64,000 nt of DNA from Acholeplasmatales bacterium (GCA_017542485.1 JAFXXC010000006.1:24934-88933), one strand, 5' to 3'. Numbered from the stretch's first letter, positions 8,974 to 19,737 are shown. Numbers and translations are program-made. The notes: a model not told the origin generated them from the sequence alone.

Positions 8974-11900
8974 TTAGAATTTTGAAATTACATTTTGAAT
9001 AAATTGTAATTGCTTTCTTATCCATGGAACTAATCCCTGGAAGAACTTCATTAGTGGTATAGATAATGCACAAAGCATTAACAAGAATATCTTTGCATTA
9101 ATAGATAATTCTGTTACCATTCCACCCTTCATAGTAACAATATTATTACTTGAAATTTGATAATCAGTAACTATTCCACCTAATATCAAATAATTTGAAT
9201 TATTCTTTCTTGGAGATAATTCGTTTCCAGTATATTCGTATGATGTATAATATCCATCAATAATATACCTACCACTAGTTGTAACTTCTACAGTTGGAGC
9301 GATAGTTGCTGTATCAATAGATAATGTACTTGCCTTTGTAATAAGATCATTATCTACAATTTGACTAAATGAATAAACATTTGCATATGAGCTTGTTGAA
9401 GCAGTTGTAAATGAAAGAGTTAAAGATAACAAGTTAGTTCTACTACTAAACAATGAATCATTTCCCAATACATCATTAACATCTATAGGCTTACCTACTG
9501 TAATATCAACTAAAGAATCACCTGTAGAGCCAGAAACAACTGCATATGAGAATGATCTATAATCATTAGTTGCAAAATCCTTTATTGCAAAATCAGAAAC
9601 TAATGTTAATTTTGTTTCATCATTAATATAATCATTTCTTACCTTATACACTTCTTTAGTATCAGGATAATATATGTATCTAAACAATACATCTCCTTCT
9701 CCTTCAATATTTTCGACTTTAAACAATGTATATCTCTTTTTATCAGGATAATCCTTTGATACACTTTCAGAAGCTCCATATAATTGGAAAATATTTATAC
9801 CAGTATCTACTGAATCAAAGAATAATTGATATCTTTCGTCATTTGTAACTGTCTGACCAGAACTTGTTGTACTCTTAACCAATCTATCTCCAGAAGTTGT
9901 AATCTTTGGTAAAGAAACCTTATATGGTTCTTTTGAAACCTCTCCATCATTTGATGTAGCATAAATTGGTTTGCCATTAATTAATAATTCCAATGTTTCA
10001 GGATTAATTTTAACAACAAGTTTTTCACCTTGAATATATTGAGAGTTTACTGCTTGATATTTATATTCAGTAGATTGAACACCGTTAATAATATATTCAC
10101 CATCTTTTAACTCAACTGTTGGTAAAATCTTATATTGTCTAACAGCATCAGCTTCCTTATAATTTCCATAAGGAATTGTGAAATTATAGTATGAATTAGA
10201 TTTAGTTAAAGTTATATTTAAAGGAATAAGTTGACTATCACGTTCAATAAACAATAAGCCATTCTCATCTACTTTTATATCTTTTTCTATTCCTTCATAG
10301 AATGTAGCATTATCTACTTTATATCCGCCTGCATAAATATGACCTTTATTATCATAACTTAATTTAGGGAATATTAATTCCTTATCTATTCTAGTACCAT
10401 TAATACCATAATAATATTTACCATCAGTAGTATTAAGGTGACCTGTTAGATTTGTTGTTGTGGCATTGTTATTAACCTGTAATGAAATTACTTGACCATC
10501 AACAACATAGAAATTATCTTTACTTATTTCTACCTTAGGATATTTAGAAATATATTCTGTTGTATAATTCTTTGAATAATATTCAAATGGACTAAACAAT
10601 GGTCTAAATTCAAGTAATTGTGGCAACACAAATATTGCAAATAGGAATACTGAATAACAAACTGTACAAAGTACTTTTCGAATAGTAGTAAATGGTTTAC
10701 ATGCTTTAAATAGAACCATTAAACATGTATGTGTCGCGGCTATTACTATAATTGTAGTATATGAAATGTTATCTAAGTTCAAACTGTTAGATAATCCAAA
10801 TACAACCAATGACATTGTTAATATAACGAGAGCTCCAGGGAGAGCTTTTTTAATTACATTCGGCAAGAATTTACCTTGAACCGGATTGTTATTAGGTTCA
10901 TTAACTAATATCAATGATGGAATACCTATTGCCAATACATCTATTAAAATTAATTGTACTGCAGAAATAGGATATGCACCTGTAATCAATGCTTGAATTG
11001 CTAAGAATAATGAGAATATTGTCTTTGTTAAGAATAATGATGCTACATTTGTAACATTGTTTATAACTCTTCTTCCTTCAGCAACAACAGAAGGCATTGA
11101 ACCAAAATTAGAATCTAATAATACTAAATGTGATACATTTCTTGCTGCATCAGAACCAGAACCTAAAGCAATTGAACAATCTGCCTCTCTTAATGCAAGA
11201 ATATCATTGACACCATCACCAGTCATGGCAACAGTTAATCCTGCAGATTGAAGTGTTTGAATAATTAGCTTTTTTTGACTAGGTGATACACGTCCAAATA
11301 CAGTATATTTTAATGCAGCAGATACAACTTCTTGATCTGTCATACCATCTAAAGAAATATACCTTTCTGCACCCTCAACACCTGCACGTTGACTAATCTT
11401 AGATACAGTAATAGGGTTATCTCCTGAAATAACTCTTACTTGAACTCCAGATTCCTTAAAATATCTAATTGTCTCAATAGCGTCAGGTCTAATATTATCC
11501 TCTATCAATATCATTGATACAACTTCAATAGGACCTTTAGGCAATTCCTTACCAGAAATAGAACCTTCAATATGTGCTAAACATAAAACTCTAAATCCAA
11601 GTTTTGCATATTTTTCAACATCTTTACTAACTTGCTTGTAGCTTTCACCTAATACAAATTCAGGAGCACCTAATACAAATGTTCCAAACTTATCAAATGT
11701 TACAGCTTGATATTTTCTTTGAGAAGAAAATGGTATAGCACCAGTATGTCTAATTCTTTTACCTAAGCCAAATTTTGAAATCAATGCTTGGCTTGTCATA
11801 TTTGTATCCTGAAGTGCATTTAACATTGCAGATACTACATTTTTAGTTGCCAAACCATAAACTGTATTATAATCTATAACATTTTTAACAACCATTGTAC

Positions 11901-13200
11901 CATCTGTAATTGTACCAGTTTTATCCAAACAAATACAATTAACTCTAGCAAGCATTTCTATACAATATAATTCCTGAACCAATACGTTCCTTTGTCCAAG
12001 CCTAATTACACCAACATATAGTGCAATAGATGACATTAGGAATAATCCTGAAGGAATCATACCAATCATAGCACCAGCTGTTTTTCTAATTGATGTTGCC
12101 CATTCCATTCCATTTTTCAAAAACATGATCATAAATAATGAAACACCTATAACAATAACAGGGATGGACATTACTTGAATAATTCTATTTAAAGATATTA
12201 ATAAGTCACTCTTTGGCTTTTTATATACCTTAGCTTGATTACTTAATTTTTCAATATAGTTGTTTTTACCAACCTTATCTACTCTTGCGCTACATTTTCC
12301 AGATACAACAAATGAACCTGAGAATAATGCATCTCCTGGCTTTTTTACGATGGCATCTGATTCACCTGTGATTAATGATTCATTTACTTCAATTTGACCA
12401 TCAAGTACAACTGAATCTGCACATATTTGCTTTCCAGATTCAAGAATAATTAAATCATCTAATACTACTTCATTTACAGGTATTTCTTTAATTACTCCTG
12501 CACGCTTTACTACAGCATATGGAGCACTCATTAAAGATAATTCATCAATCATCTTTTTAGCTTTAATCTCTTGAACAATACCAATTGTAATATTAACAAC
12601 TACTATAACTAAGAATGCTAAATCTGTTATAGCACCTACAGATATTAAGAAACCTGCAATAATGAAAATAAGTATATTAAAGAAAGAAACAATATTTGAA
12701 AAGAAAATTTGAGCTATAGATTTACTCTTTTTCTTTCCGCTTTCATTAACTTGTTCATCTAAAATTCGTTGCTCAACAACTTCTAGTGGTAAACCTGTTT
12801 TAACATCTGTTTCATATCTTACCAAAGTAGTTGGATGCTTTTTAAGATATTTACGGTGGGCTTTTATTTTCTTTTGTTTAATTTTTTGTAGTTTTGCTTT
12901 TTCCTTTTTTTCAGCCTTTTGTTCTTTTTTCAATTCATTTTCAGCCTTTAAAGGAATTTCTTCTTTAACCACAACAGAATCAGGATTAACAGGAATTTGA
13001 ATATAGTCGTCTTCACTATTTTCAATTATATCATCTTCTTCATCTTCTTCTGATTCTATAGTCATATTTGGCCCATTATCGCCATCAGCAAATTCACTTG
13101 GTGATGTTTCATCAGCAACTAAATTTTCATTAGAGTTAGATTCAAGATATTCACTTAATTCGTTTTCATCTAAATCATCTAATTTTGAATCTTTAGTCAT
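8974..13200 (-). CDS. P-type ATPase (CtpE/Exp7-like) with giant extracytoplasmic domain
   Basis: A cation-transporting P-type ATPase of 1408 residues. Residues ~1-120 are an acidic then Lys-rich cytoplasmic extension. The ATPase core follows: TGES in the actuator domain, a P-S-G-L motif in the fourth helix, the phosphorylated aspartate in DKTGTITDG near residue 430, and TGDGVND near residue 665. The PSGL motif and overall order resemble the CtpE/Exp7 group, some of which move calcium. Between the last helices an extra segment of about 490 residues (roughly 870-1360) replaces a short loop. It contains three copies of a P-[TK]-V-E....Y-[IV]-[IV]-[ND]-G unit; the final helix resumes near residue 1365. 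I chose the ATG at 13200, eight bases after AAGGAG. It overlaps mrnC by 8 bases. The substrate ion is inference. Confidence 0.85.
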   Translation of the reverse strand: MTKDSKLDDLDENELSEYLESNSNENLVADETSPSEFADGDNGPNMTIESEEDEEDDIIENSEDDYIQIPVNPDSVVVKEEIPLKAENELKKEQKAEKKEKAKLQKIKQKKIKAHRKYLKKHPTTLVRYETDVKTGLPLEVVEQRILDEQVNESGKKKSKSIAQIFFSNIVSFFNILIFIIAGFLISVGAITDLAFLVIVVVNITIGIVQEIKAKKMIDELSLMSAPYAVVKRAGVIKEIPVNEVVLDDLIILESGKQICADSVVLDGQIEVNESLITGESDAIVKKPGDALFSGSFVVSGKCSARVDKVGKNNYIEKLSNQAKVYKKPKSDLLISLNRIIQVMSIPVIVIGVSLFMIMFLKNGMEWATSIRKTAGAMIGMIPSGLFLMSSIALYVGVIRLGQRNVLVQELYCIEMLARVNCICLDKTGTITDGTMVVKNVIDYNTVYGLATKNVVSAMLNALQDTNMTSQALISKFGLGKRIRHTGAIPFSSQRKYQAVTFDKFGTFVLGAPEFVLGESYKQVSKDVEKYAKLGFRVLCLAHIEGSISGKELPKGPIEVVSMILIEDNIRPDAIETIRYFKESGVQVRVISGDNPITVSKISQRAGVEGAERYISLDGMTDQEVVSAALKYTVFGRVSPSQKKLIIQTLQSAGLTVAMTGDGVNDILALREADCSIALGSGSDAARNVSHLVLLDSNFGSMPSVVAEGRRVINNVTNVASLFLTKTIFSLFLAIQALITGAYPISAVQLILIDVLAIGIPSLILVNEPNNNPVQGKFLPNVIKKALPGALVILTMSLVVFGLSNSLNLDNISYTTIIVIAATHTCLMVLFKACKPFTTIRKVLCTVCYSVFLFAIFVLPQLLEFRPLFSPFEYYSKNYTTEYISKYPKVEISKDNFYVVDGQVISLQVNNNATTTNLTGHLNTTDGKYYYGINGTRIDKELIFPKLSYDNKGHIYAGGYKVDNATFYEGIEKDIKVDENGLLFIERDSQLIPLNITLTKSNSYYNFTIPYGNYKEADAVRQYKILPTVELKDGEYIINGVQSTEYKYQAVNSQYIQGEKLVVKINPETLELLINGKPIYATSNDGEVSKEPYKVSLPKITTSGDRLVKSTTSSGQTVTNDERYQLFFDSVDTGINIFQLYGASESVSKDYPDKKRYTLFKVENIEGEGDVLFRYIYYPDTKEVYKVRNDYINDETKLTLVSDFAIKDFATNDYRSFSYAVVSGSTGDSLVDITVGKPIDVNDVLGNDSLFSSRTNLLSLTLSFTTASTSSYANVYSFSQIVDNDLITKASTLSIDTATIAPTVEVTTSGRYIIDGYYTSYEYTGNELSPRKNNSNYLILGGIVTDYQISSNNIVTMKGGMVTELSINAKIFLLMLCALSIPLMKFFQGLVPWIRKQLQFIQNVISKF

Positions 13201-13585
13201 TTTCATCACTCCTTATCTTTATAGAATAATCTATTAATTCTTCCATTCTATCCTTTTGACCATTCAAATACAAATAGCCAATTACAGCCTCAAATCCAGT
13301 AGCATCTAAATAATCTTGTATACTTATGTTCTTTCTAACGCTATGAACATGAGAATTTCTTCCTCTTTTAAAAATTGTTAATTCTTCATCACATAAAATG
13401 TTATCATTTATCAAATGATGAACAATATCAGCTTGTGATTCTCCACTAGTAAAGATTATAACATTCTTATGAAGATCCTTTACTTTATTGTAACCTTTGC
13501 TTAATACGTATTCTCTAATATATACTTCATAAACAGAATCGCCAATATAAGCCAAAGACATACCATTCATTAATTTTGCATCCAT
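13193..13585 (-). CDS. mrnC: mini-ribonuclease III
   Basis: Mini-III is an RNase III-like endonuclease lacking a dsRNA-binding domain that matures 23S rRNA in Bacillota. The 130 residues carry the catalytic-core stretch LAYIGDSVYEVYIREY near residue 12-27, the AQADIVHHL-like segment (SQADIVHHLI) and KRGRNSHVHSVRKN. TGFEAVIGYLYL is the second acidic helix, with the E and D residues of the active site. It overlaps the end of cysS by one base (TAATG), the usual cysS-mrnC pairing in Bacillota, and overlaps the P-type ATPase start by eight bases. Confidence 0.93.
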   Translation of the reverse strand: MDAKLMNGMSLAYIGDSVYEVYIREYVLSKGYNKVKDLHKNVIIFTSGESQADIVHHLINDNILCDEELTIFKRGRNSHVHSVRKNISIQDYLDATGFEAVIGYLYLNGQKDRMEELIDYSIKIRSDEND

Positions 13586-14913
13586 TAAAGAATTTTCCTA
13601 TCTACTAGCATATTACGATATTTATCTGCATTTTCGAAATCTTTATTTTCTCTTGCTTTATTCCAATTAGTATAAATCTCTAATTCTTCATCAGACATAG
13701 GATTTACAAACAAATCGATTCCTAATACATCCATTATTTTCTTAAATGTATTGAACTTTGAAACAAGATTATCATAATCCTTAGATCTAAGTAATGTATT
13801 AATTTCCTTAATTAAACCACTAATTAATGTTAAAACATTTTGAACATTAAAATCTTGATTCATATATTCTTTAAAGGCTTCAATATCTTTATCTGATAAA
13901 GCATCAGATTTAATACCTTTATATTGTAAATCATATAATACTTGCTTATATGTTCTTTGCCATTTTTCATATTCCTTTTTATATTGATTAAATAAATCAT
14001 CACTATAAGAAATAATACTACGATATGGGCTGAATAAAATTAATGATCTTAAAATCATTCCTTCTACTTTAGATGCTAAATCCTTAACATAAATTACATT
14101 ACCTAAAGATTTACTCATCTTTTCCCCTTGAAGGTCAAGTCTACCAACATGAATCCAATATTTAGCTAAATGATTATGGTATAAAGCTTCAGATTGAGCT
14201 ATTTCGTTTTCATGATGTGGAAATTTTAAATCCATTCCTCCACCGTGAATATCTATTTCATTTCCAAATAATCTATGATTCATTACAACACATTCTGTAT
14301 GCCATCCAGGTCTTCCTTCTCCAAATGGTGAATTCCACTTAATACCTACATCAGTTTTTTTCCATAATGAAAAGTCAAGTGGGTTTTCCTTCTTATCATT
14401 AACTGATATTCTTGCACCACTTTCCAAGTCTTCAGAAACTTGATTAGATAATACACCATAATCTTTTACACTATTTACTCTAAAGAAAACATCACCATCA
14501 ACATTATATGCATTACCGTTTTTAACTAATTCATCAATAAAACTTGTCATTTCATTAATATAATCAGTAGCATGTGGAATTAAATCTGGCTTATTACTAC
14601 CAACCTTTTTTACTGCATCGAAATATGCATTTTCATAAAAAGTAGCTATTTCTTTTTCTGTTTTTCCTGTTTCAATTGCTTTATTGATTATTTTATCATC
14701 AACATCTGTGATATTTGATGCATAAGTTACATCATATCCTAAAAATTCTAAATATCTTTTCATCATATCGTAGAAGATTACAGGCCTTGCATTTCCAATA
14801 TGAATGTAATTGTAAACAGTAGGTCCACATACATACATATTAACCTTATTACCATTAATTGGTTTAAATTCTTCTAACTTATTTGATAATGAATTATAAA
14901 TAACTAGTCCCAT
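13585..14913 (-). CDS. cysS: cysteinyl-tRNA synthetase
   Basis: Charges tRNA-Cys with cysteine. The class I signature YIHIGNARPVIFYD lies near residue 35, the zinc-binding residues in CGPTVYNY and GWHTECVVMN, IHGGGMDLKFPHHENE near residue 235, and GEKMSKSLGNV near residue 265. At 442 residues it is slightly short of the ~465 common in Bacillota but has all catalytic blocks. A GAGGGTGAG ribosome binding site precedes the ATG. It is followed by mrnC with a one-base overlap. No T-box leader was seen in the 50-base gap upstream. Confidence 0.96.
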   Translation of the reverse strand: MGLVIYNSLSNKLEEFKPINGNKVNMYVCGPTVYNYIHIGNARPVIFYDMMKRYLEFLGYDVTYASNITDVDDKIINKAIETGKTEKEIATFYENAYFDAVKKVGSNKPDLIPHATDYINEMTSFIDELVKNGNAYNVDGDVFFRVNSVKDYGVLSNQVSEDLESGARISVNDKKENPLDFSLWKKTDVGIKWNSPFGEGRPGWHTECVVMNHRLFGNEIDIHGGGMDLKFPHHENEIAQSEALYHNHLAKYWIHVGRLDLQGEKMSKSLGNVIYVKDLASKVEGMILRSLILFSPYRSIISYSDDLFNQYKKEYEKWQRTYKQVLYDLQYKGIKSDALSDKDIEAFKEYMNQDFNVQNVLTLISGLIKEINTLLRSKDYDNLVSKFNTFKKIMDVLGIDLFVNPMSDEELEIYTNWNKARENKDFENADKYRNMLVDRKIL

Positions 14914-14935
14914 TTTATCTCACCCTCATATAGCG

Positions 14936-14955
14936 GAAAAAGAGCACAAGGCTCC
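14936..14955 (-). terminator. weak candidate terminator before cysS
   Basis: A short GAGC/GCTC stem with a five-base loop is followed on the minus strand by TTTTT. The stem is only four pairs, so read-through from the lipoprotein gene into cysS is likely. Confidence 0.3.
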
Positions 14956-14963
14956 AAATCCTA

Positions 14964-16583
14964 TTATTTATTTAAATATCCTTTAACAACATCACCAAAG
15001 CCATCTAAGCTTATTCCGTCACTCCACTCAACTAAATTTGTTACTTTTGTGGCACTATCTTTATTTTCAGCAACAGTATTACCTGTAAATAATACTTGAA
15101 CATCGTTACCATCAATAGTTTGAGTTGATGACGCATATACCTTAATTCCTTCTTCAACTGGTTTATAAATACAATCACTAATATTAGCAATAATTGGACG
15201 AACAACACCAACAAAACCACCAATATGTGCATAGTACTTATCATCACTAGTAGATGTAGTAAATAAGTCATTTGAAGCGGCATCAACGTGCTCTGAATTT
15301 CCTGCATAAGCAGTTATACTAGCATTAGCTAAGCATTTCTTAATATTCATTGAACCATTATTGTTACATCCAACAAAACCACCAACAGCAATGTGTGATT
15401 TAACTGAGTCTGTTGAAACTGTACTATCAGATGCAACTGTAACATTCTTTGTAATTGTAATATTTGCATTAGCATATGAATCATATACTAAGCTTGGTGA
15501 TGAAATATCTCCTGAGAAACCACCAACATGTGTATATCCATCGTTTGATGTGAACAATGTAACCTTAATTGCTCCACTTCCGAAACACTTTCCTGCAAGT
15601 AATGTTACTTCTTCACCATTATATGTTGTTTTTCCAACTGAACGGTTATTATCATTTCCTAATTGACCTGCAAACAAACCAACATTTGTCTTATATCTTG
15701 ATTGAGTAAATTCAATATTAACACCTGTTGCTGTAACATTTTCAAATGTAGATGTAGTTGCTATACCAGTAACAGCACCACAATTAATAGTTGCACTACT
15801 ATTTCCTTTTACCTTGAAGTCAACATTTGTAATTGTGATATTATTTACTATTGTACCTTCTGCTTGACCAATTAAAGAACCAATACCAGCGTTTGATCTA
15901 CCAGTTGAGTAATCTGCTGATATATTATCTAGTTTTAAATTTTTGATTGTTGCATCCTTTGTATAAGTAAATAATGCAGTTGCAGAAGTAGTTAATTTAA
16001 CATTTTTAATTGTGTAATTTCCACCATCAAATGAACCTTTAAACATATTTGATGAAGTAATACCATTATCTAATGTTTTGTCAGTAAAATCTAAGTTATT
16101 CTTTAAAACATAATGAGCAGTTGGATTACTACCGATTGCATTAAATTCTTCTACTGTTGAAATTCCAATAGCTTCCTCATCAGTATCACCTGCATTAGAT
16201 GTTGTAGCTTCCAAAGTAGTAATTACTTCTGCATAATCTTGATATGTAACAATTAATTTGTACAAATATTTAGTGTTTTTAGTTAATCCAGAAAACTCAA
16301 CATCATCTGCTTTAGTATAAATATCATTAGAAAAAGTTAATGTTTTTTGATCTTCAAAAACCTCTGAATTATCGTCACCATAACTATATTCTTTTATAGA
16401 AACAGTAGCTGTATTATCTTTTAAGTGCTCATTTTCAGCAAATGTAGCAGTTATTTTTATTTTTGTTGTTGAAGCTGTATATTCCATGTTAGCAACGACT
16501 CCACTTTTAGAGCCACATGAAGCTAATACAAACATAAATCCAGCAACTATTAAAAATGCGAATAATTTTTTAAAAACCTTCAT
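14964..16583 (-). CDS. secreted lipoprotein with GLUG-type repeats
   Basis: A 539-residue lipoprotein. The signal peptide ends in the lipobox LASC with the acylated Cys at residue 23. Residues ~30-130 look like a beta-sandwich domain, and the remainder is built of Gly-rich GLUG-like repeats, visible as GIGSLIGQAEGTIVNNI, CGAVTGIATTSTFENV, VGLFAGQLGN and VGGFVGCNNNGSM. Such repeats form beta-helix-like surfaces in adhesins and carbohydrate-acting proteins of gut bacteria. A GAGG ribosome binding site precedes the ATG. No catalytic motif was seen, so binding or adhesion is an inference. The gene is divergent from the activase gene. Confidence 0.75.
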   Translation of the reverse strand: MKVFKKLFAFLIVAGFMFVLASCGSKSGVVANMEYTASTTKIKITATFAENEHLKDNTATVSIKEYSYGDDNSEVFEDQKTLTFSNDIYTKADDVEFSGLTKNTKYLYKLIVTYQDYAEVITTLEATTSNAGDTDEEAIGISTVEEFNAIGSNPTAHYVLKNNLDFTDKTLDNGITSSNMFKGSFDGGNYTIKNVKLTTSATALFTYTKDATIKNLKLDNISADYSTGRSNAGIGSLIGQAEGTIVNNITITNVDFKVKGNSSATINCGAVTGIATTSTFENVTATGVNIEFTQSRYKTNVGLFAGQLGNDNNRSVGKTTYNGEEVTLLAGKCFGSGAIKVTLFTSNDGYTHVGGFSGDISSPSLVYDSYANANITITKNVTVASDSTVSTDSVKSHIAVGGFVGCNNNGSMNIKKCLANASITAYAGNSEHVDAASNDLFTTSTSDDKYYAHIGGFVGVVRPIIANISDCIYKPVEEGIKVYASSTQTIDGNDVQVLFTGNTVAENKDSATKVTNLVEWSDGISLDGFGDVVKGYLNK

Positions 16584-16759
16584 AGAAATACCTCATTTTT
16601 ATACTTTTAGTATAATTTACTACAAATTAGCAAAAAAACCATAGTAAACTATTAGTAATTATACCCTAATTAATCTCAATATACAATTAAAAAATCAAAT
16701 TATAAAAATAATGACTAATTCTTATAGAATTATGGATGACAAAAAATAATTTTAGTCTA

Positions 16760-16788
16760 TTGTTTACTTTTATGGACTCTAATAATAT
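16760..16788 (+). promoter_or_regulatory. promoter of the dehydratase-activase pair
   Basis: TTGTTT (16760-16765), a 17-base spacer and TAATAT (16783-16788) lie 32 bases upstream of the ATG at 16821, within the 237-base divergent intergenic region. The rest of that region is AT-rich with no other structure I could identify. Confidence 0.6.
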
Positions 16789-16820
16789 AATTATATTATT
16801 ATTGAATGTAGGGGGTTATT

Positions 16821-19736
16821 ATGCAGAGATTAGGACTTGATGTAGGTTCTACTACTATAAAATGTGTAGTATTAGATGAAAATGACCACATAATATATAA
16901 AGATTATAAAAGACATTATTCACATATAAAAGATAATATTATTGGAAAACTTAAGGAATTAAGGGAACAAAACATAATAGATGAAAATGTTATGTTACAA
17001 ATATCTGGTTCTGCTGGTATGGGCATGGCAGATGGTGCTAAAATTCCTTTTGTTCAAGAGGTTTATGCTACAAGAATCGCAGCTAATAAGCTTATTCCAG
17101 GCACTGATTGTATAATTGAACTAGGTGGAGAGGATGCCAAAATATTATTTTTAACAGACGGTATGGAAGTTAGAATGAATGGCTCTTGTGCTGGTGGAAC
17201 TGGTGCTTTTATTGATCAAATGGCAACATTGTTAAATGTAGATATTACTGAAATAAATGGTCTTGCGATGAATCATCAAAAGTTATATTCTATCGCATCT
17301 AGATGTGGAGTTTTTGCTAAAAGTGATATTCAACCATTATTAAATCAAGGAGCTTCTAAATCAGATATAGCTGCTTCCATTTTTTATGCAGTTGTAAACC
17401 AAACAATTGGTGGTCTTGCACAAGGAAGAGAAATAACTGGTAAAGTTGCTTATTTAGGTGGACCTTTAACATTTCTTTCTGAATTAAAGGAAGCATTTGA
17501 TAAGGTTTTAAACACTGAAGGTGTATGTCCGAAAAATTCATTATATTACGTTTCAATTGGTGCTGCTTTAGCCGCAAAAGAACCAATAAATATTAGTGAA
17601 GCACTTGAAAGATTAACTCAATTTACTAATCAATCTACATATGCTTTTAACTCACCATTATTTGAAAACGAAGAGGAATATAATAAATTTTTAGAGCGTC
17701 ATGCTAAAGCTAAAGTTGATACACTTCCTTTAAATGAATATAATGGAAATCTTTATTTAGGTATTGATTCTGGTTCTACTACCTTAAAGCTTGTATTAAT
17801 AGACGAGGATGGAAATATAAGATTTGAAAAATATCAACCTAATAAAGGGAATCCTGTTTCTGTCATAAAAGATATATTAAATTATTTATATGATAATTAT
17901 CCTAATTTAAAAATTAAAGCATCTGCTTCTACTGGATATGGGGAAGATTTGGCTAAAAATGCATTTAAATTAGATAGTGGATTAGTAGAAACTATGGCTC
18001 ATTATATGGCAGCCAAAAAGTTTATGCCTGAAGTAGATTTTATTATCGATATTGGTGGACAAGATATAAAATGCTTTAAAATTGAAAATAATGCAATTTC
18101 AAACATCTTCTTAAATGAAGCCTGTTCTTCAGGCTGTGGTTCATTTTTGCAGACATTCGCTAATGCATTAGGCTATGACATTAAAGATTTTGCAAAATTA
18201 GGATTAATGGCTAAGAAGCCTGTCGACTTAGGTAGTAGATGTACTGTTTTTATGAATTCTTCTGTTAAACAAGCACAAAAAGATGGAGCTACTATCGAAA
18301 ATATTTCTGCAGGATTATCAATTTCTGTTGTAAAGAATGCTCTTTATAAAGTAATTAGAGCTACAAATAAGGAGTCACTTGGTAAACATATTGTTGTTCA
18401 GGGTGGAACATTCTTAAATAAAGCTGTTCTACGTGCATTCGAACGTGAATTAGATTTAGAGGTAGTATGCCCTAATATCGCAGGATTAATGGGTGCATAT
18501 GGTGCTGCATTATACGCTAAAACATTAAAAATTGAAAATAGTACTACGATTACAAAAGATGAATTAAAAGAATTTTCTCATGACGTTAAGAATATTCAGT
18601 GTCAAGGATGTAATAATCATTGCCTTTTAACAATTAATTCTTTTAAAAATAATCCTAATAAATTTATCAGTGGTAATAAATGTGAAAAGCCATTAGGTAT
18701 CAAAGCGGATAAAAAGGGTAAAAATATTTACGAATTCAATAGAGAAAGATTAATGAGCTATAAGCCAATTGATAATCCAACTCGCGGAACTATCGCTATA
18801 CCACTTGTATTAAATATGTATGAACTTCTTCCATTTTGGCATACATTCTTTAGTGAATTAGGATTTAAAGTAATTAATAGTGGTTTTTCTTCTGATAAAA
18901 TTTATCAATTAGGCCAACACACAATACCATCAGATACTGTATGTTATCCAGCAAAACTTGCACATGGTCATGTTGAAAAATTAATTAATGAAGGATACGA
19001 TACTATCTTCTATCCATGTATGAGTTATAACATTGATGAAAATTTAGGTGATAATCATTACAATTGTCCAATTGTAGCTTATTATCCACAAAATATATTA
19101 AACAATGTAGGTAAAATTAAAGAAGTTAGATTCATTTATGATTTTGTTCCACTTGATGATAAGAAACAATTCGTTAATAAATTAAAACTAATTCTTGATA
19201 AATACTATAAAGGAATTAAAAAATCAGAAATAGCTAAGGCTACAGAAGCTGCTTATAACGAATACGATAAGTATCTATCTGATATTAGAAAAATTGGTGA
19301 TGAATATATAAAATACGCTAAAGAAAACAATCAAGAAATAATTGTATTATCAGGTAGACCATATCATCAAGATCCACAGGTTAATCATGGAATTGATAAG
19401 CTAATTGCTTCTATGGGTGCTACAGTTATTAGTGAGGAATCTATTTCACATCTAACTAGCAAATTCCAAGTTGGTGTATTAAATCAATGGACTTATCATT
19501 CAAGATTATATTCTGCAGCTAAGTATTGTACTCATGAAAATGATATGAACTTAGTTCAATTAGTATCATTTGGTTGTGGTGTTGATGCAGTAACTACTGA
19601 TGAATGTAAAGCTATATTAGAATCTAAAGGTAAAATATATACACAAATAAAGATAGATGAAATAACAAACCTTGGCGCAGTAAAAATAAGACTAAGAAGT
19701 TTATTTGCCGCTCTTAAGCAAAAAAGGGAGGAATAA
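16821..19736 (+). CDS. 2-hydroxyacyl-CoA dehydratase activase-related protein, N-terminal part
   Basis: A 971-residue protein of the BadF/BadG/BcrA/HgdC family, ATPases that reductively activate radical dehydratases and related enzymes. Two ASKHA-fold units occur in tandem: GLDVGSTTIKCVVLDE near residue 5 with the cluster-ligand motif SCAGGTGAFIDQMA near residue 127, and GIDSGSTTLKLVLIDE near residue 315 with ACSSGCGSFLQTFANA near residue 435. After residue ~600 comes a Cys-containing QGCNNHC stretch and a DUF2229-type domain. In many Bacillota this is one chain of ~1400 residues; here it stops and a second gene starts 1 base later with its ribosome binding site (GGGAGG) inside the last codons. 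No dehydratase alpha/beta pair is nearby, so the target is unknown. Confidence 0.85.
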   Translation: MQRLGLDVGSTTIKCVVLDENDHIIYKDYKRHYSHIKDNIIGKLKELREQNIIDENVMLQISGSAGMGMADGAKIPFVQEVYATRIAANKLIPGTDCIIELGGEDAKILFLTDGMEVRMNGSCAGGTGAFIDQMATLLNVDITEINGLAMNHQKLYSIASRCGVFAKSDIQPLLNQGASKSDIAASIFYAVVNQTIGGLAQGREITGKVAYLGGPLTFLSELKEAFDKVLNTEGVCPKNSLYYVSIGAALAAKEPINISEALERLTQFTNQSTYAFNSPLFENEEEYNKFLERHAKAKVDTLPLNEYNGNLYLGIDSGSTTLKLVLIDEDGNIRFEKYQPNKGNPVSVIKDILNYLYDNYPNLKIKASASTGYGEDLAKNAFKLDSGLVETMAHYMAAKKFMPEVDFIIDIGGQDIKCFKIENNAISNIFLNEACSSGCGSFLQTFANALGYDIKDFAKLGLMAKKPVDLGSRCTVFMNSSVKQAQKDGATIENISAGLSISVVKNALYKVIRATNKESLGKHIVVQGGTFLNKAVLRAFERELDLEVVCPNIAGLMGAYGAALYAKTLKIENSTTITKDELKEFSHDVKNIQCQGCNNHCLLTINSFKNNPNKFISGNKCEKPLGIKADKKGKNIYEFNRERLMSYKPIDNPTRGTIAIPLVLNMYELLPFWHTFFSELGFKVINSGFSSDKIYQLGQHTIPSDTVCYPAKLAHGHVEKLINEGYDTIFYPCMSYNIDENLGDNHYNCPIVAYYPQNILNNVGKIKEVRFIYDFVPLDDKKQFVNKLKLILDKYYKGIKKSEIAKATEAAYNEYDKYLSDIRKIGDEYIKYAKENNQEIIVLSGRPYHQDPQVNHGIDKLIASMGATVISEESISHLTSKFQVGVLNQWTYHSRLYSAAKYCTHENDMNLVQLVSFGCGVDAVTTDECKAILESKGKIYTQIKIDEITNLGAVKIRLRSLFAALKQKREE

Positions 19737-19737
19737 T

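Noticed and set aside
8885..9073. Leftward 62-codon ORF at the end of the P-type ATPase gene
   Set aside because: It crosses the terminator hairpin, overlaps the ATPase and metG promoter, and has no recognisable protein features.
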